From CAYPFY01 sp964410105 (GTDB taxonomy: Bacteria; Bacteroidota; Ignavibacteria; UBA10030; SZUA-254), in assembly GCA_964410105.1 (NCBI GenBank), contig CAYPFY010000009.1, positions 78,703 through 142,702 of the forward strand: DNA of 64,000 nucleotides, in the 5' to 3' direction. This document shows, piece after piece, positions 50,801-60,400 of this stretch. The stretch's first letter is position 1. Each line of letters begins with the position of its first letter. Both the position numbers and the translations under genes were made by a program. The notes under the pieces were generated by a model. That model was given only the letters and a program-made list of their open reading frames with translations, searched no databases and was not told where the DNA came from.

Positions 50801-50968
50801 CGGCCCCGCGCCGGGATAGACGGTGATGACAGAGACGACCGGCCAGTCCATCTTGGGAAGAAGGTCGACTCCCATCCGCGAATAACCAAAAATGCCCAGC
50901 ACGGCAAGGGCAACGAATACCATCGTGATGAACGCCGGGCGCTTGATCGCAACTTCGGTTAAAGTCAT
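47804..50968 (-). CDS. RND multidrug efflux pump (AcrB/HAE1 family)
   Basis: A 1054-residue inner-membrane proton-driven exporter. It has twelve helices, two large periplasmic domains after helices 1 and 7, and the typical start IKRPAFITMVFVALAVLG. The helix-4 proton-relay pair is in LALVIGILVDDSIVVLENI, and helix-6 region GGVVGRIFGEFG. The length is normal for the HAE1 group. It is last of four genes (TetR, TolC, adaptor, pump) on the minus strand. Hydrophobic drugs, bile-like compounds or fatty acids are the usual substrates; this sequence does not tell which. Confidence 0.95.
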   Translation of the reverse strand: MTLTEVAIKRPAFITMVFVALAVLGIFGYSRMGVDLLPKMDWPVVSVITVYPGAGPKEIESLVSKPIEEAVSGVSNLDNVRSYSYEGVSVVLAQFGFSSNVDEVTNEVQRKVDQARSKLPKEAESPKISKSDLNAFPILRVSLTGQLGPRELYQFAKDRVKNDLEQVEGVSAVTIVGGQEREIRIEVDNEKLESYGISILQVSQALASENLDFPTGRVDERINQYIVRLAGKFKSLDEIRGMVVASTPAGIVYLKDIARVMDTFKENSTLSRLNGENAIALLIQKQSDANSVKTSDRLQAKMKELETANGNRIKFTVAQDVTDFTRHSISEVERDLMLAVLMVALILFLFLNSARNSLIVLLSIPTSLVTTFFFMYLFGYTLNLMSLMALALVIGILVDDSIVVLENIHRHLEKGENPVAAAIKGRSEIGFAAIAITLVDVVVFLPISLVGGVVGRIFGEFGITVVVSTLLSLFVSFTLTPMLSSKWSRLVERANDSWLNRFVNEFEKFQERLGQSYRRVLAWALDHRKTILIGSGVLLIMSFALLPLGLVGTEFMTESDRGEFAINIDMPLGTGIDKTDQAIGKVEQIVASMPEVERYLSTIGKQQSQWKNAEQSNLGQVQVKLTGRPQRKRSTKQIMAAIGERAEAIPGLKVNFAGMSMWGAAQTSPVQIEIMGNDLGAVTRFAEKVSSIVASERGIADVTSSWEEGKPEVRIEVDREKTANMGLTLGEVGLAVRTALEGDVVTKYKEGDTEYDTRVVLGKESRIRSEDVGRVLLKNHYGQPVRLSQVASVYYGKGPSEVQRKDRERLVTVAANLTGTVALGEITAWAQKQIDAAGIPDGVRVFYGGDAENMRDMFRDMMIALGLAVLFVYMIMVSLFESYVHPFTIMFSLPVALVGALGALALTGMTLSMFSMIGIIMLMGLVTKNAILLVDFTNTLRARGVPMRDALLDAGAARLRPIIMTTATMVFGMTPLALALGAGSEMRQSMAVVIIAGLTSSTLLSLVLVPVVYTIVDGFNASLPALFRRVSWARLLPFKSSVDLARTAQPGPVA

Positions 50969-51046
50969 GAAAGGTTCCTTTGATTCGGCTCTGCCTCGGA
51001 ATTTCGAGGGATTGCCGATGATATCGTGACGGGATCCACTTTTTTC

Positions 51047-52132
51047 CTACTCATGATAAAGTATCGGCGAGCCGTCCTTCAGCTTGTTCTGCCCGAACGA
51101 TACCACCAGGGCGCTCTGTGAAAGTCCTGCAAGGATCTGTACCCGGTTTCCCGACTTGATCCCGAGTTTCACCGGGGTCGCCTTCGCCAGGCGGCCGTCG
51201 GCCACGTATACAAGCGGGTTTGTATCTTCATTGAGGAGGGCCTGCTTGGATACCGTGAGCGCATCTCCGGCCCCGCCCGCCTCGATTTCAACCCGCGCAA
51301 ACATGCCGGACTTGAGAACCCCGCGGTTTCTGAGGAGCACGTCGACGGGATACGTGTGACCCGTGGGGGACTCGGCCTTTGACCCGATGCTGTACACTTC
51401 GCCTGTGAGCGTATCACCAGGATGGGCGTCCACCGTGATCGCGGCCCTCTGTCCCAGCCGGAGTTTTGAAATATCCTCCTCGGGCGTGCTCAATCGTATT
51501 TTTACACTGCTCAGGTCGACGATATTGGCGACCTCCTTGCCATGATCGACGAGCTCTCCACGTTCGATATGCTTCGACGCGACATATCCCGAAATCGGGG
51601 ATTTTATCCGGGTGTCCTCGAGCTGTCGTTCTGCAACTTTATACCCCGCAATCGCTGATTGGCGCTGAGCTTCCGCCGAGCGGGCGGCCGACCGGTAAGC
51701 CTCCCGTTCGGCATCGGAGACATCCTTGGTCACGTACAGACTGTCCGCCCGTTCTGCATCCCGCAGCGCCTTCTTCGCAAAACTCTCCGAGGCGATGGCT
51801 TGCGCCCTCGCCTGGTCAACGGCGGCGATCTTGAGCTCATCATCAATCTGGGCAAGCAGCTGACCCTGCTCCACATAATCGCCCACCTCAACCGCAACCT
51901 TCATCACCCGCCCCGCGGTCTCGGAGGAGACTTTCACATCCTTCACGGCAAGGACCGTACCGACTCCCCTCACCCGCTCGAGAAGAGCCGATCGAAGGAC
52001 TTTTTCCACTTCAACCGCCACCGGGGCGACGGCCGTCTGTTTGTCCTGGATGCTGGATGCCATGACCAGACGGATGACGAGTATGGCCAGAATTGCCAGG
52101 GTGATGGTTCCCCCTATAATCTTCGCTTTCAT
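51047..52132 (-). CDS. RND periplasmic adaptor (HlyD/AcrA family)
   Basis: A 361-residue membrane-fusion protein. An N-terminal membrane-entering helix (about residues 5-25) precedes a lipoyl half-motif (GRVMKVAVEVGDYVEQGQLLAQID), a helical hairpin with ARAQAIASESFAKKALRDAER, the second lipoyl half and beta-barrel domains with SPISGYVASKHIERGELV. It links pump to TolC. It starts 30 bases after the TolC gene and ends 78 bases before the pump gene. Confidence 0.93.
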   Translation of the reverse strand: MKAKIIGGTITLAILAILVIRLVMASSIQDKQTAVAPVAVEVEKVLRSALLERVRGVGTVLAVKDVKVSSETAGRVMKVAVEVGDYVEQGQLLAQIDDELKIAAVDQARAQAIASESFAKKALRDAERADSLYVTKDVSDAEREAYRSAARSAEAQRQSAIAGYKVAERQLEDTRIKSPISGYVASKHIERGELVDHGKEVANIVDLSSVKIRLSTPEEDISKLRLGQRAAITVDAHPGDTLTGEVYSIGSKAESPTGHTYPVDVLLRNRGVLKSGMFARVEIEAGGAGDALTVSKQALLNEDTNPLVYVADGRLAKATPVKLGIKSGNRVQILAGLSQSALVVSFGQNKLKDGSPILYHE

Positions 52133-52162
52133 AGTGACCTCGATTTAGTGCGCCTGAGTTCT

Positions 52163-53560
52163 CTATCGCCCGATGACGCCGGTTGCACGGGCGAGCTGAA
52201 CCTCGGTAATGGACCTGTCATAGACCGCCGCGATATAGTTTGTCTTGGCCGATGTGAAGGCGGTTTGCACATCGATCAAGTCCACGTTCGACGCCGCGCC
52301 TAATTCGTAGCGCCGGACGACGGAATTCAACACATCTTCAGCCTCGCGTACACCGGCCGCCGCGATCTCGATGCGCTTGCGCGCTGACCTCACGGCCAGT
52401 TCGGCGTTGGTTGCCTGTACCAGGAGCCCCCGGCGGAAGCTTTCGCCCTGTTCCCGCGCCTTTCCTGCCTCGGCCTCCGCTCTCTGCAGGTTCGCATAAT
52501 CCCCAAAACTGTTGAAGATCGGCCAGCTGACGCTGAACGCAAGGGCCCAGGGTCTTATCCCGTCCAGCGCGAGAGTATTGTTCTTTTCCCACCCGTACTG
52601 AAATGCGAGGTTGACCCGGGGCCGGAAGCGGGTCCATGCCTGGCTCACCCCCGCTTCGGCAAGGCGTACGTTCGCGTCCATCACCTTCATCGAGGGGTGT
52701 TTGCCGAGGAATGTATCGTCGGTGACCCCGGCAACCGAGGGGTCGAGGGAGGCAAACTGCACCGGCGGAGCCGCGCCCTTTGTGGCTGATGCCGAATCAA
52801 GTGATATCTTCTCCTCGAGCTTGTATGTTTTATGAAGGTCTTCGCCAGTGAGTTCGTTGAGGCGGGTGCGCGCCATCTCCAGTCCGTTTTCCGCATTGAC
52901 GATGTTCCCTTCCTCGGAGGCGAGCTGGACCCTGAACCGGAGGACATCCGTGTTCGTGCGTTCCCCAAGGTTCGCACGACGTTCCGTCATCTCGAGCCAC
53001 CGCCTGGTTCGCGCGGCTGACTCCGTCGAAAGATTCAAAAGGGCCCCGGCCTTGAGCACATTATAGTATGCGATTTTTACATCGGAGATGACCGCCTGCT
53101 CCGCATCGTCGAGGGAATACTGGCTCCGTTCTTCCAGCACGCTGGCAGCGCTCAGGCCCGCGATTTCCGCGCCGCCGTTATAGATGGGTTGAACTACGGT
53201 GATGTCCGTTGAGTATGTGTCCCGATAGGCAAAAGGTCTGAGGTCGGCGAGCGCCGGGCGGGGGATTCCAAGAAAATCTGCCGACGTTCGTATGAATTCC
53301 AGGGACGCGTTGGCGCGGGCTTCGGTCTCCGGGTCGATACGAGTCAGCCCGCCAGATATCTCCACCTTCGGAAGGAAATTGGAATAAGAATTTTTGAGTC
53401 CCCAGGCAGCCGATTCGCGATCGTGACGCCCGGCTAGGATCGTATGGTTCTGCTCGATGGCGAGATCTATCGCCTTCTCCAGTGTGAGAATTTCCTGTGC
53501 GTGCGAGATGGTGACGGCGATGAGTAAGACGACGGTTAGCTTCATGACTCTTTGCTCCAT
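52163..53560 (-). CDS. TolC-family outer-membrane efflux protein
   Basis: A 465-residue TolC-type channel. Signal peptide about residues 6-22 in an alternative frame start (ATG at 53545 gives MKLTVVLLIAVTISHAQ). Two internal repeats carry the long helices, with repeated ALAxxN patterns (AIDLAIEQNHTIL near 30, and its counterpart after residue 255). It is the first structural gene of the multidrug operon after the regulator, 18 bases away. Forms trimers spanning outer membrane and periplasm. Confidence 0.93.
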   Translation of the reverse strand: MEQRVMKLTVVLLIAVTISHAQEILTLEKAIDLAIEQNHTILAGRHDRESAAWGLKNSYSNFLPKVEISGGLTRIDPETEARANASLEFIRTSADFLGIPRPALADLRPFAYRDTYSTDITVVQPIYNGGAEIAGLSAASVLEERSQYSLDDAEQAVISDVKIAYYNVLKAGALLNLSTESAARTRRWLEMTERRANLGERTNTDVLRFRVQLASEEGNIVNAENGLEMARTRLNELTGEDLHKTYKLEEKISLDSASATKGAAPPVQFASLDPSVAGVTDDTFLGKHPSMKVMDANVRLAEAGVSQAWTRFRPRVNLAFQYGWEKNNTLALDGIRPWALAFSVSWPIFNSFGDYANLQRAEAEAGKAREQGESFRRGLLVQATNAELAVRSARKRIEIAAAGVREAEDVLNSVVRRYELGAASNVDLIDVQTAFTSAKTNYIAAVYDRSITEVQLARATGVIGR

Positions 53561-53578
53561 TGGTAATCCCCAGGACCT

Positions 53579-54268
53579 TCAGGATTTAATGCCGGACAAA
53601 TCGAGAAGCACATCCGCTTTTGCCCTCAACTCCGGCTTCATCATACCTTCAATTATGTAGCGGTAAGCCTTTCGCATCGTTTCCTCCAGGTCCACGTGCA
53701 TGTATTCCGTCCAGTAGTCACCCCCCTGATCCATCTGCTGCATCAGCGCATTTCCATTGGACCAGAGGATGATCGCGGCCTGCAGCGGGTTGATGTCGGA
53801 AGCGAACACCTTTTCGTCAATGGCCCGCTTGATCAGCTCCACGACGACCTGCCAGACCTTCTGGCCCCGCTGCCTGCAGGCCTCAACCATTTCCTGGGAG
53901 GCCTCCTTGTGAAACTGGGGATTGTTGAGAAATTGAAAGGTCCGGAAATAATCCCGGTGCATCCTGAAGAAAGCATAGTACGCGGCCCCGAGGTTGGTGA
54001 TGAGCTTCAGTATCGGTTCCCCGGTCGTCGTGGCTTCCCGAAACATCTGGTACATGAGCTCCTCCCCCCGAATGTGGACGGCAAGGAGCAGATCTTCCTT
54101 GCTCTTGAAATAGAGGTAGAGCGTGCCCTTGCTTAGTTCGGCCAGCTCGGCCACCTCATCCATGGTAGCCGCAGAAAAGCCCTTCTTGAAGAACACCTTC
54201 TCTGCTGAATCGATGATTGCCTCACGCCTTTGCTCCTTTTCCCTCTCTTTTCGCTCGGAAATGCCCAT
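53579..54268 (-). CDS. TetR/AcrR-family repressor of the efflux operon
   Basis: A 229-residue regulator. The N-terminal helix-turn-helix (residues 16-62) contains IIDSAEKVFFKKGFSAATMDEVAELAELSKGTLYLYFKSKEDLL (cited only in part as SKGTLYLYFKSKEDLL), the family signature. The rest is an all-helical ligand domain. It is first in the operon it is expected to control, with two matching palindromes at its promoter. Inducers are likely the exported compounds. Confidence 0.93.
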   Translation of the reverse strand: MGISERKEREKEQRREAIIDSAEKVFFKKGFSAATMDEVAELAELSKGTLYLYFKSKEDLLLAVHIRGEELMYQMFREATTTGEPILKLITNLGAAYYAFFRMHRDYFRTFQFLNNPQFHKEASQEMVEACRQRGQKVWQVVVELIKRAIDEKVFASDINPLQAAIILWSNGNALMQQMDQGGDYWTEYMHVDLEETMRKAYRYIIEGMMKPELRAKADVLLDLSGIKS

Positions 54269-54316
54269 TTTCTATGCCTTTCGACAATAATGGCCGGGAG
54301 TCATTAATTGTACTGG

Positions 54317-54345
54317 AATATAGTGAGACTGAAAGTCAATGTCAA
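54317..54345 (-). promoter_or_regulatory. Promoter of the TetR-efflux operon with operator in the spacer
   Basis: Minus strand -35 TTGACA (54345-54340), 17-bp spacer, -10 TATATT (54322-54317), both near consensus. The palindrome GACT-N3-AGTC (54327-54337) fills the spacer, so repressor binding would exclude RNA polymerase. Confidence 0.75.
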
Positions 54346-54381
54346 GTGTTTTATCAAAAAAATATATTAATATTTATTTGA

Positions 54382-54394
54382 TGACTGCAAGTCA
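54382..54394 (-). promoter_or_regulatory. Second TetR-type operator copy
   Basis: TGACT-GCA-AGTCA is a perfect 13-bp palindrome with the same GACT-N3-AGTC core as the site in the promoter spacer. The centres are 56 bp apart. Cooperative binding or looping is possible. Confidence 0.6.
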
Positions 54395-54575
54395 GTATAC
54401 GGGTACTTCTCAGACAAGTTTCATTCTTTTAGAAGCAGTCTGCTGACAGGATTTTATGGAAGGGGAGGAATTCTGAATCCTATCAATATCTTCGTGTATT
54501 CATGCTTTTCGAGATAAGCCGATAGCCGGCAGGTATGGGTTGCGTGATATCCGTCATTCCTTTCACCATCGCGCC

Positions 54576-54604
54576 TTGATTCACGCTAATTCTGTGCCTA
54601 ACTT
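54576..54604 (+). promoter_or_regulatory. Promoter of the 47-residue membrane protein
   Basis: TTGATT (54576-54581), 17-bp spacer, TAACTT (54599-54604), with start expected about 8 bases before the ribosome binding site. Confidence 0.55.
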
Positions 54605-54618
54605 ATTAGGGGAGTCTT

Positions 54619-54762
54619 ATGCCAATTGTCACAATATTCTACTGGTTTCTCGCAGCGGTAGCCGCGCTGCTCATTTTCAGAGCTCTCATCTGGTTCTGGT
54701 ATAAGTTTCGTAACTGGATGTCCGGACCCACGGGGCGGAGCCGCTCACAAGGCCGATACTGA
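54619..54762 (+). CDS. Small single-pass membrane protein (47 aa)
   Basis: A 47-residue protein. Residues 3-27 are strongly hydrophobic (VTIFYWFLAAVAALLIFRAL and on), followed by a basic, aromatic segment with WYKFRNWM and a polar tail. A textbook ribosome binding site, AGGGGAG, lies 5-11 bases before the ATG, and a promoter lies just upstream. It is too short for most gene callers. No known family. Its neighbours are the efflux operon and a membrane-anchored Ser/Thr kinase; regulation of a membrane complex is possible but unproven. Confidence 0.62.
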   Translation: MPIVTIFYWFLAAVAALLIFRALIWFWYKFRNWMSGPTGRSRSQGRY

Positions 54763-54937
54763 ATCTCTAAACAGTCTTCGGCCGAGCACGGCCAGGGAAC
54801 TCTGTCAGACCCTCCACGGACTTTTCCTCCCATCGGCACGCGCCGGCAGACAGCCGAATTAACACACCCCGGCGCATCAATTCTCTCGCTATTTCATAGG
54901 TCAAAGCCGCCTCCATGCTGAGCGAGGGAGTTCGGCG

Positions 54938-54966
54938 TTGAGAATGACCGGAATTATTGGTATTTT
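54938..54966 (+). promoter_or_regulatory. Promoter of the Ser/Thr kinase gene, near leaderless
   Basis: TTGAGA (54938-54943), 17-bp spacer, TATTTT (54961-54966). The ATG at 54975 is only 9 bases after the -10, so transcription would begin at or next to it. Confidence 0.5.
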
Positions 54967-54974
54967 GAGCGCCG

Positions 54975-57359
54975 ATGATCGGTCAGACTGTTTCGCATTA
55001 TAAGATTCTCGAAAAGCTTGGTGAGGGCGGCATGGGAGTGGTGTATAAGGCCGAAGACACCAAGCTCAGGCGCATCGTTGCCTTAAAATTCCTGCCTCAG
55101 CATCTGACGTCCACCGAGGAAGAAAGGGCGCGATTCCTCCAAGAAGCCCAGGCCGCAGCCACGCTGAACCACCCCAACATCTGTACGATTCACGCCATCG
55201 AAGAGTTCGAGGGCCGGCAGTTTATCGATATGGAGTTCGTCGATGGTATGACTCTCCGGAAAAAGTTGCCCGTCGAGAATCCCTCGGTGTATCTGAATTA
55301 TGCCGTCCAGATCGGAGATGCCCTCGCCGAGGCGCATTCGAAGGGGATCGTCCACCGCGACATAAAATCCGACAATGTCATGATCGGCGCGAAGAATCAG
55401 ATCAAAGTGACGGATTTCGGACTCGCGAAACTCAAGGGTTCGCTTAAACTTACGCGGACCTCCAGCACCATCGGCACGCTGGCCTATATGGCCCCGGAGC
55501 AGATTCGCGGCGGCGAGGTCGATGCGAGGTCTGACATTTTTTCCTTCGGAATTCTTCTTTTCGAGATGATAACGGGGAAAACCCCCTTCCGCGGGGAACA
55601 TGACGCTGCGATGATGTATTCCATCCTGAACGAAGAGCCCGATTCACTCCTGAAAATCAAGGGAGATGTTTCCCCCGATCTGGACCGGATTGTGAAGCGG
55701 GCGATCGAGAAAGATCCGGAAGACCGCTATCAGCACGTCGACGACATGGCGAGCGAGCTTCGCAGGATTCAAAAGCAGTCCTCAAGAATTTCCAGGACTT
55801 CAATCGACGTCGCGCCTCCCGTCAAGCCGGAAAGGGAAAAGGCCGGCCCCGTGCCGGACCAAACAAAAACAGTCGTGCCCCGCCGGGTGAAATCGCCCTG
55901 GATCTATGCTCTTATTGCGGCGGTCCTGGCCATCCCCGGTTACTTCCTGTTCTTGAAATCATCGAAAACTCTCGACTCCCTGGCCGTTCTCCCCTTCGTG
56001 AATGTCAGCGCGGATCCCAACACCGAGTATCTGAGCGATGGTATGACCGAGAGCCTCATCAATAATCTGACGTCGATTCCTGAACTGAGGGTCGTTCCCC
56101 GCAGCACCGTTTTCCGCTTCAAAGGCAAGGATATCGATCCTCTGGATGTCGGAAAAACCCTGCACGTCGCTGCCGTCCTCTCAGGGCGGGTGGTCCAGCG
56201 GGGTGATGATCTGAGCGTCCAGCTCGATCTGGTCGACGTCCAGAATCAATCCCAAATCTGGGGGGAACAGTACCACCGAAAGGCGAGCGAGGTGATTCCG
56301 CTGCAGGAGGAGATCGTCCGCGAGGTGACGAGAAAACTTCAGCTGACTCTATCCGGAGAGGCCAAGATCGGCCTCGCCAAACGTTCGACCGAGAATCCCG
56401 ACGCCTATAAACTTTATCTGCAGGGGAGGTTTTACTGGAACAGGCGCAGGGGTCCTGAACTCGTGCAAGCGGCCGATTATTTCCGGCAGGCTATCGCAGT
56501 GGATCCGAACTACGCACTCGCCTATGCCGGCCTCGCCGATTGTTACCTGATCATGGAACAATACAGCGCCATCCCCGGCCGCGAGGTTTTCCCGAAGGCA
56601 GAGGAGGCCGCCCGGAAGGCTCTCGAACTCGACAAATCGCTCGGGGAAGCTCACGCCTCCCTCGCTATGGCCAGGATGGATTATTGGGATTGGGATGGCG
56701 CGGAAAGGGAATTCAAGACTTCCATTGCCCTCAGCCCTAAGTATCCAACGGCCTATCATTGGTACGGGCTGCTGCTTGCCCGCGAGGTCAGGCTCGATGA
56801 ATCGTTTGCCTACATACACCAGGCTCTCGACCTCGATCCGCTCTCCCCCATAATACTCCTCAATGTTGCCATCGCGTTCGATCTCGCAAAGAAAGACACA
56901 GCATCTGCGCTGCAGTATTACCAAAAAGTCATTGATCTCGATCCAAACTTTATCCCCGCATATTATCAGCGGGCGAGGATGTTCCTGCACCACGGGAACC
57001 CCGAAAGGGGATTACCCGATGCGCTTAAGGCAGTGGAGATTTCGCAAAGAGCGCCGGAGCCTCTCTCGGAGCTTGCATTCTGCCTGGCACAGACCGGGAA
57101 ATCAGAAGAAGCCCTCGCTGTGGCTCGTGAGATGGAAGCCCTTTACGATCGCCATGCGTGCGCAGCGTATCTTGTCGCAAAAGGCTACGCAGGACTCGGT
57201 GACCGGCAAAAAGTCTTTCAATGGCTTCAGAAGGATTACAGCGACCACACCGGGTGGCTCAGCAGTCTAAAGCTGGATTTTGAATGGGATCGATTCAGAG
57301 ACGATCCCCGCTTCACAGAGCTCCTCAAGAACATCGGACTCAACAGGGCTTTTCCCTGA
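54975..57359 (+). CDS. Ser/Thr protein kinase with TolB-like and TPR domains
   Basis: A 794-residue protein. Kinase domain residues 8-270: glycine loop GEGGMGVV (16-23), catalytic-site Lys38 in VALKFL, HRDIKSDN, DFG and the APE segment. Then a Pro/Lys linker, one membrane helix (about 311-328), an outside TolB/FlgO-like domain with LAVLPFVNVSADPNTEYLSDGM and a set of five or more TPRs to the end (YYQKVIDLDPNFIPAYYQRA and others). This Hanks-type architecture is common in Acidobacteria and Bacteroidota. It may sense a ligand outside and phosphorylate targets inside. It stands alone and faces the heavy-metal operon tail to tail. Confidence 0.9.
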   Translation: MIGQTVSHYKILEKLGEGGMGVVYKAEDTKLRRIVALKFLPQHLTSTEEERARFLQEAQAAATLNHPNICTIHAIEEFEGRQFIDMEFVDGMTLRKKLPVENPSVYLNYAVQIGDALAEAHSKGIVHRDIKSDNVMIGAKNQIKVTDFGLAKLKGSLKLTRTSSTIGTLAYMAPEQIRGGEVDARSDIFSFGILLFEMITGKTPFRGEHDAAMMYSILNEEPDSLLKIKGDVSPDLDRIVKRAIEKDPEDRYQHVDDMASELRRIQKQSSRISRTSIDVAPPVKPEREKAGPVPDQTKTVVPRRVKSPWIYALIAAVLAIPGYFLFLKSSKTLDSLAVLPFVNVSADPNTEYLSDGMTESLINNLTSIPELRVVPRSTVFRFKGKDIDPLDVGKTLHVAAVLSGRVVQRGDDLSVQLDLVDVQNQSQIWGEQYHRKASEVIPLQEEIVREVTRKLQLTLSGEAKIGLAKRSTENPDAYKLYLQGRFYWNRRRGPELVQAADYFRQAIAVDPNYALAYAGLADCYLIMEQYSAIPGREVFPKAEEAARKALELDKSLGEAHASLAMARMDYWDWDGAEREFKTSIALSPKYPTAYHWYGLLLAREVRLDESFAYIHQALDLDPLSPIILLNVAIAFDLAKKDTASALQYYQKVIDLDPNFIPAYYQRARMFLHHGNPERGLPDALKAVEISQRAPEPLSELAFCLAQTGKSEEALAVAREMEALYDRHACAAYLVAKGYAGLGDRQKVFQWLQKDYSDHTGWLSSLKLDFEWDRFRDDPRFTELLKNIGLNRAFP

Positions 57360-57417
57360 GAGTACACGTACTCTGACGGTCCGGCACAATGGATCAGGTA
57401 GGTGAGAAAGCGAGCGC

Positions 57418-60400
57418 TCACCCCCCGACATTTGCCGAAGAACCCTGGAGCTCCTTTTTCAGCTCGTGGCCGCGCCAGATCTCGTAAATGGCCGGGTAGA
57501 CGAGCAGTTCGAGTATAAAGGACGTAAAGATCCCTCCGATCATCGGGGCCGCAATACGGCGCATGACGTCCGACCCCGCACCGCTCGACCACATGATCGG
57601 CACCAGGCCCATGAACATGACCCCTACGGTCATGACCTTCGGTCGAAGCCTTCTCACAGCCCCATGCTCTATCGCCCTCTTGAGATCGGACAAAGATTTC
57701 ATTTTGCCCCTCGCCCTGAAGTCGGTGTACGCCAGGTCGAGGTAGAGGAGCATGAAGACCCCCGTCTCCGCATCCACCCCTAGTAGGGCGATAAGACCCA
57801 CCCATACCGCAATGCTGAGGTTGTATCCGAGGATGGCGAGGAACCATATGGCACCTATCGCTGAAAAAGGGACCGCGATGAGTATGATGAGCGTCTTTGC
57901 GATCGATTTCGTGTTAGCATAAAGGAGCAGAAAGACCAGAAAAAGTGTTATCGGCACGACGAGCCAGAGACGCTCGACGACTCTTTGCAGATACTCATAC
58001 TGGCCGCTCCAGATGAGGCTATATCCCGCCGGGAGTCTTATTCTCTCTCCGACGACCCGTTTCGCCTCCTCAACGTAACTCCCCAGATCCCGCCCCGAAA
58101 CGTCGACATAAACCCGCCCGGCCTTGAATCCCTCCTCATCATTTATCATCGGCGGACCGGTGTGGATTTCGATGTCGGCCAGCTGCGCCAGCGGGACCTG
58201 CGCCCCGGCCGGAGTGGGCACGAGGACACGGCTCAGTTTCGCAACGTCGTCCCTCAGTTCCCGGGCGTAACGGACGCTGATCGGATAACGCTCCCGCCCC
58301 TCGATCGTCGTCGATATGGTTTTTCCCCCTATCGCCGTCTCGATGATGTCGTTGACGTCGTTTATGCTCAGTTCGTAACGGGCCGCTTCTTCCCGTCTTA
58401 CCTGAAAGTCGAGATAGTAGCCGCCCGTCACCCTCTCGAAGAACGCGCTCCGCGTCCCCTCAACCGACTGTAGAGTTTTCTCAAGCTCAACCCCGATTTT
58501 TTCAATCTGTCCGAGGTCCTCGCCCAATACTTTGATGCCGACAGGCGTCCTCACGCCGGTCGTGATCATGTCGATCCGGGTTCGTATGGGAAAGAGCCAC
58601 GCGTTCGCAAATGCCGGGATCTGAACGGCGCGATCCATCTCCGCGACGAGCTCGTCCCACGTCATGCGCCTCTCCTCAGGCCAGACCATCCGCAGGGGTT
58701 TTTTCAAGAATTCCGGGGCCCATGACGAGTACCACCGTTCCCGGCGTATCGTCCGCCATTCCCCTTCGGGCTTCAGCATCACGGTCGTTTCCACCATGCT
58801 CAACGGGGCGGGATCTGTGGCGGTCTCCGCCTTTCCGATTTTTCCGAAGACCGAGGAAACTTCGGGAAACTGCTTGATGAGCCTGTCCTGCAGCTCAAGG
58901 TACTTGCCCGCCTCCGTCACCGATATCCCCGGAAGAGTTATCGGCATGTAGAGGATCGTCCCCTCGTTCAACGGCGGCATGAACTCCGACCCGAGATTGT
59001 AAAAGACGGGCACCGTCGCCAGGACGGCCGCAGTCGCCAGCGAGATGACGAGCCACTTGTGATCGAGCACGAATTCCACAATGGGACGATAGACGCGCAT
59101 CAAAGGCCGGCTGACCGGATGAGTTTCCTCGCTGTGGATTTTTCCCACGAGCAGTGCGTTGGCTATCCGGCTGACAAAGAGCGGCCGGAAGGTAAACCTC
59201 TCCGTCCTCATGAGTAAGACCCGTACGGCCGGATCGAGCGTGATGGCCAGGAAGGCCGCAATGGCCATGGAAAAGTTTTTCGTGAAGGCGAGCGGCTTGA
59301 AGAGCCGCCCCTCCTGATACTGAAGGGCGAAGATGGGAAGGAACGAGACCGCGATGACCAGCAGCGAGAAGAAACTTGGCCCCCCGACCTCCTTCACCGC
59401 ATCGACGATGACCCTCAGGGCGTTCCCGGGACGCCCTTCCGATTCCCACTGCTCGAGCTTCTTGTGTGTCTGTTCGACGACGACGATTGCCGCGTCCACC
59501 ATCGCCCCGATCGCAATCGCTATCCCCCCGAGCGACATGATGTTCGCCGTCGCTCCCGTGGCATACATCGGGATGAATGACAAAATCACGGCGATCGGAA
59601 TCGTGAGGATCGGAATGATGGCGCTCGGGAAATGCCACAGGAATATGAGGATCACGATGCTCACGATGATGAGCTCCTCGATGAGCGTTCTCGTGAGAGT
59701 GTCGATGGAGCGACGGATGAGGTCCGAACGGTCGTATGTCGTCACGACCTCGACCCCCTCCGGAAGCGACGATTTCGTTTCGGAAAGTTTCTCCTTGACC
59801 CGGTTGATCACATCCATGACGTTTTGCCCGAACCGGACGACGACGATCCCGCCTGTGACCTCCCCCTCGCCGTTGAGTTCCGATATGCCCCGCCTCATGT
59901 CGGGGCCCAACTCGACAGAGGCGATGTTTTTTACGAGCACCGGCGTCCCCATCCCGTCCGATCCCACGGCGAGGTTTTCGATGTCGCGCAGGGAAGAGAC
60001 ATATCCCCGCCCCCGTACGACGTATTCTTTCCCGCTGAATTCCACCACGCGGCCCCCCACCTCATTGTTGCTGCCGCGGATGACGTCGATGACCTTGTTG
60101 AGCGGGACTTTGTAGGCCAGCAGTTTCGCCGGGTCGACATTCACCTGGTACTGCTTCACAAATCCCCCGATGGGCGCCACTTCGGCAACCCCCGGCACGC
60201 TCGAGAGCCAGTACCGCATGAACCAATCGTTGAACGACCGGAGCTCGGCAAGATTATGTTTCCCCGTTTTGTCGGTGATGGCATATTCAAACGCCCACCC
60301 GACCCCTGTCGCATCAGGCCCCAGGGAAGGAGTCACCCCTTCGGGGAGCTTTCCCGCAAGCTTGCTCATGTACTCCAGGACCCGGCTCCGCCCCCAGTAG

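Larger units (their letters stand above)
54269..54618. other. 350-bp divergent intergenic region
   Basis: It holds the efflux promoter and two operator sites (listed), an A+T-rich tract at 54355-54380, and the promoter of the 47-residue protein near its right end. No other gene was seen. Confidence 0.6.

Noticed and set aside
57359..57374. Inverted repeat AGAGTAC-AC-GTACTCT after the kinase gene
   Set aside because: Two-base loop and no T tail; not a convincing terminator, and convergent genes leave little reason for an operator.
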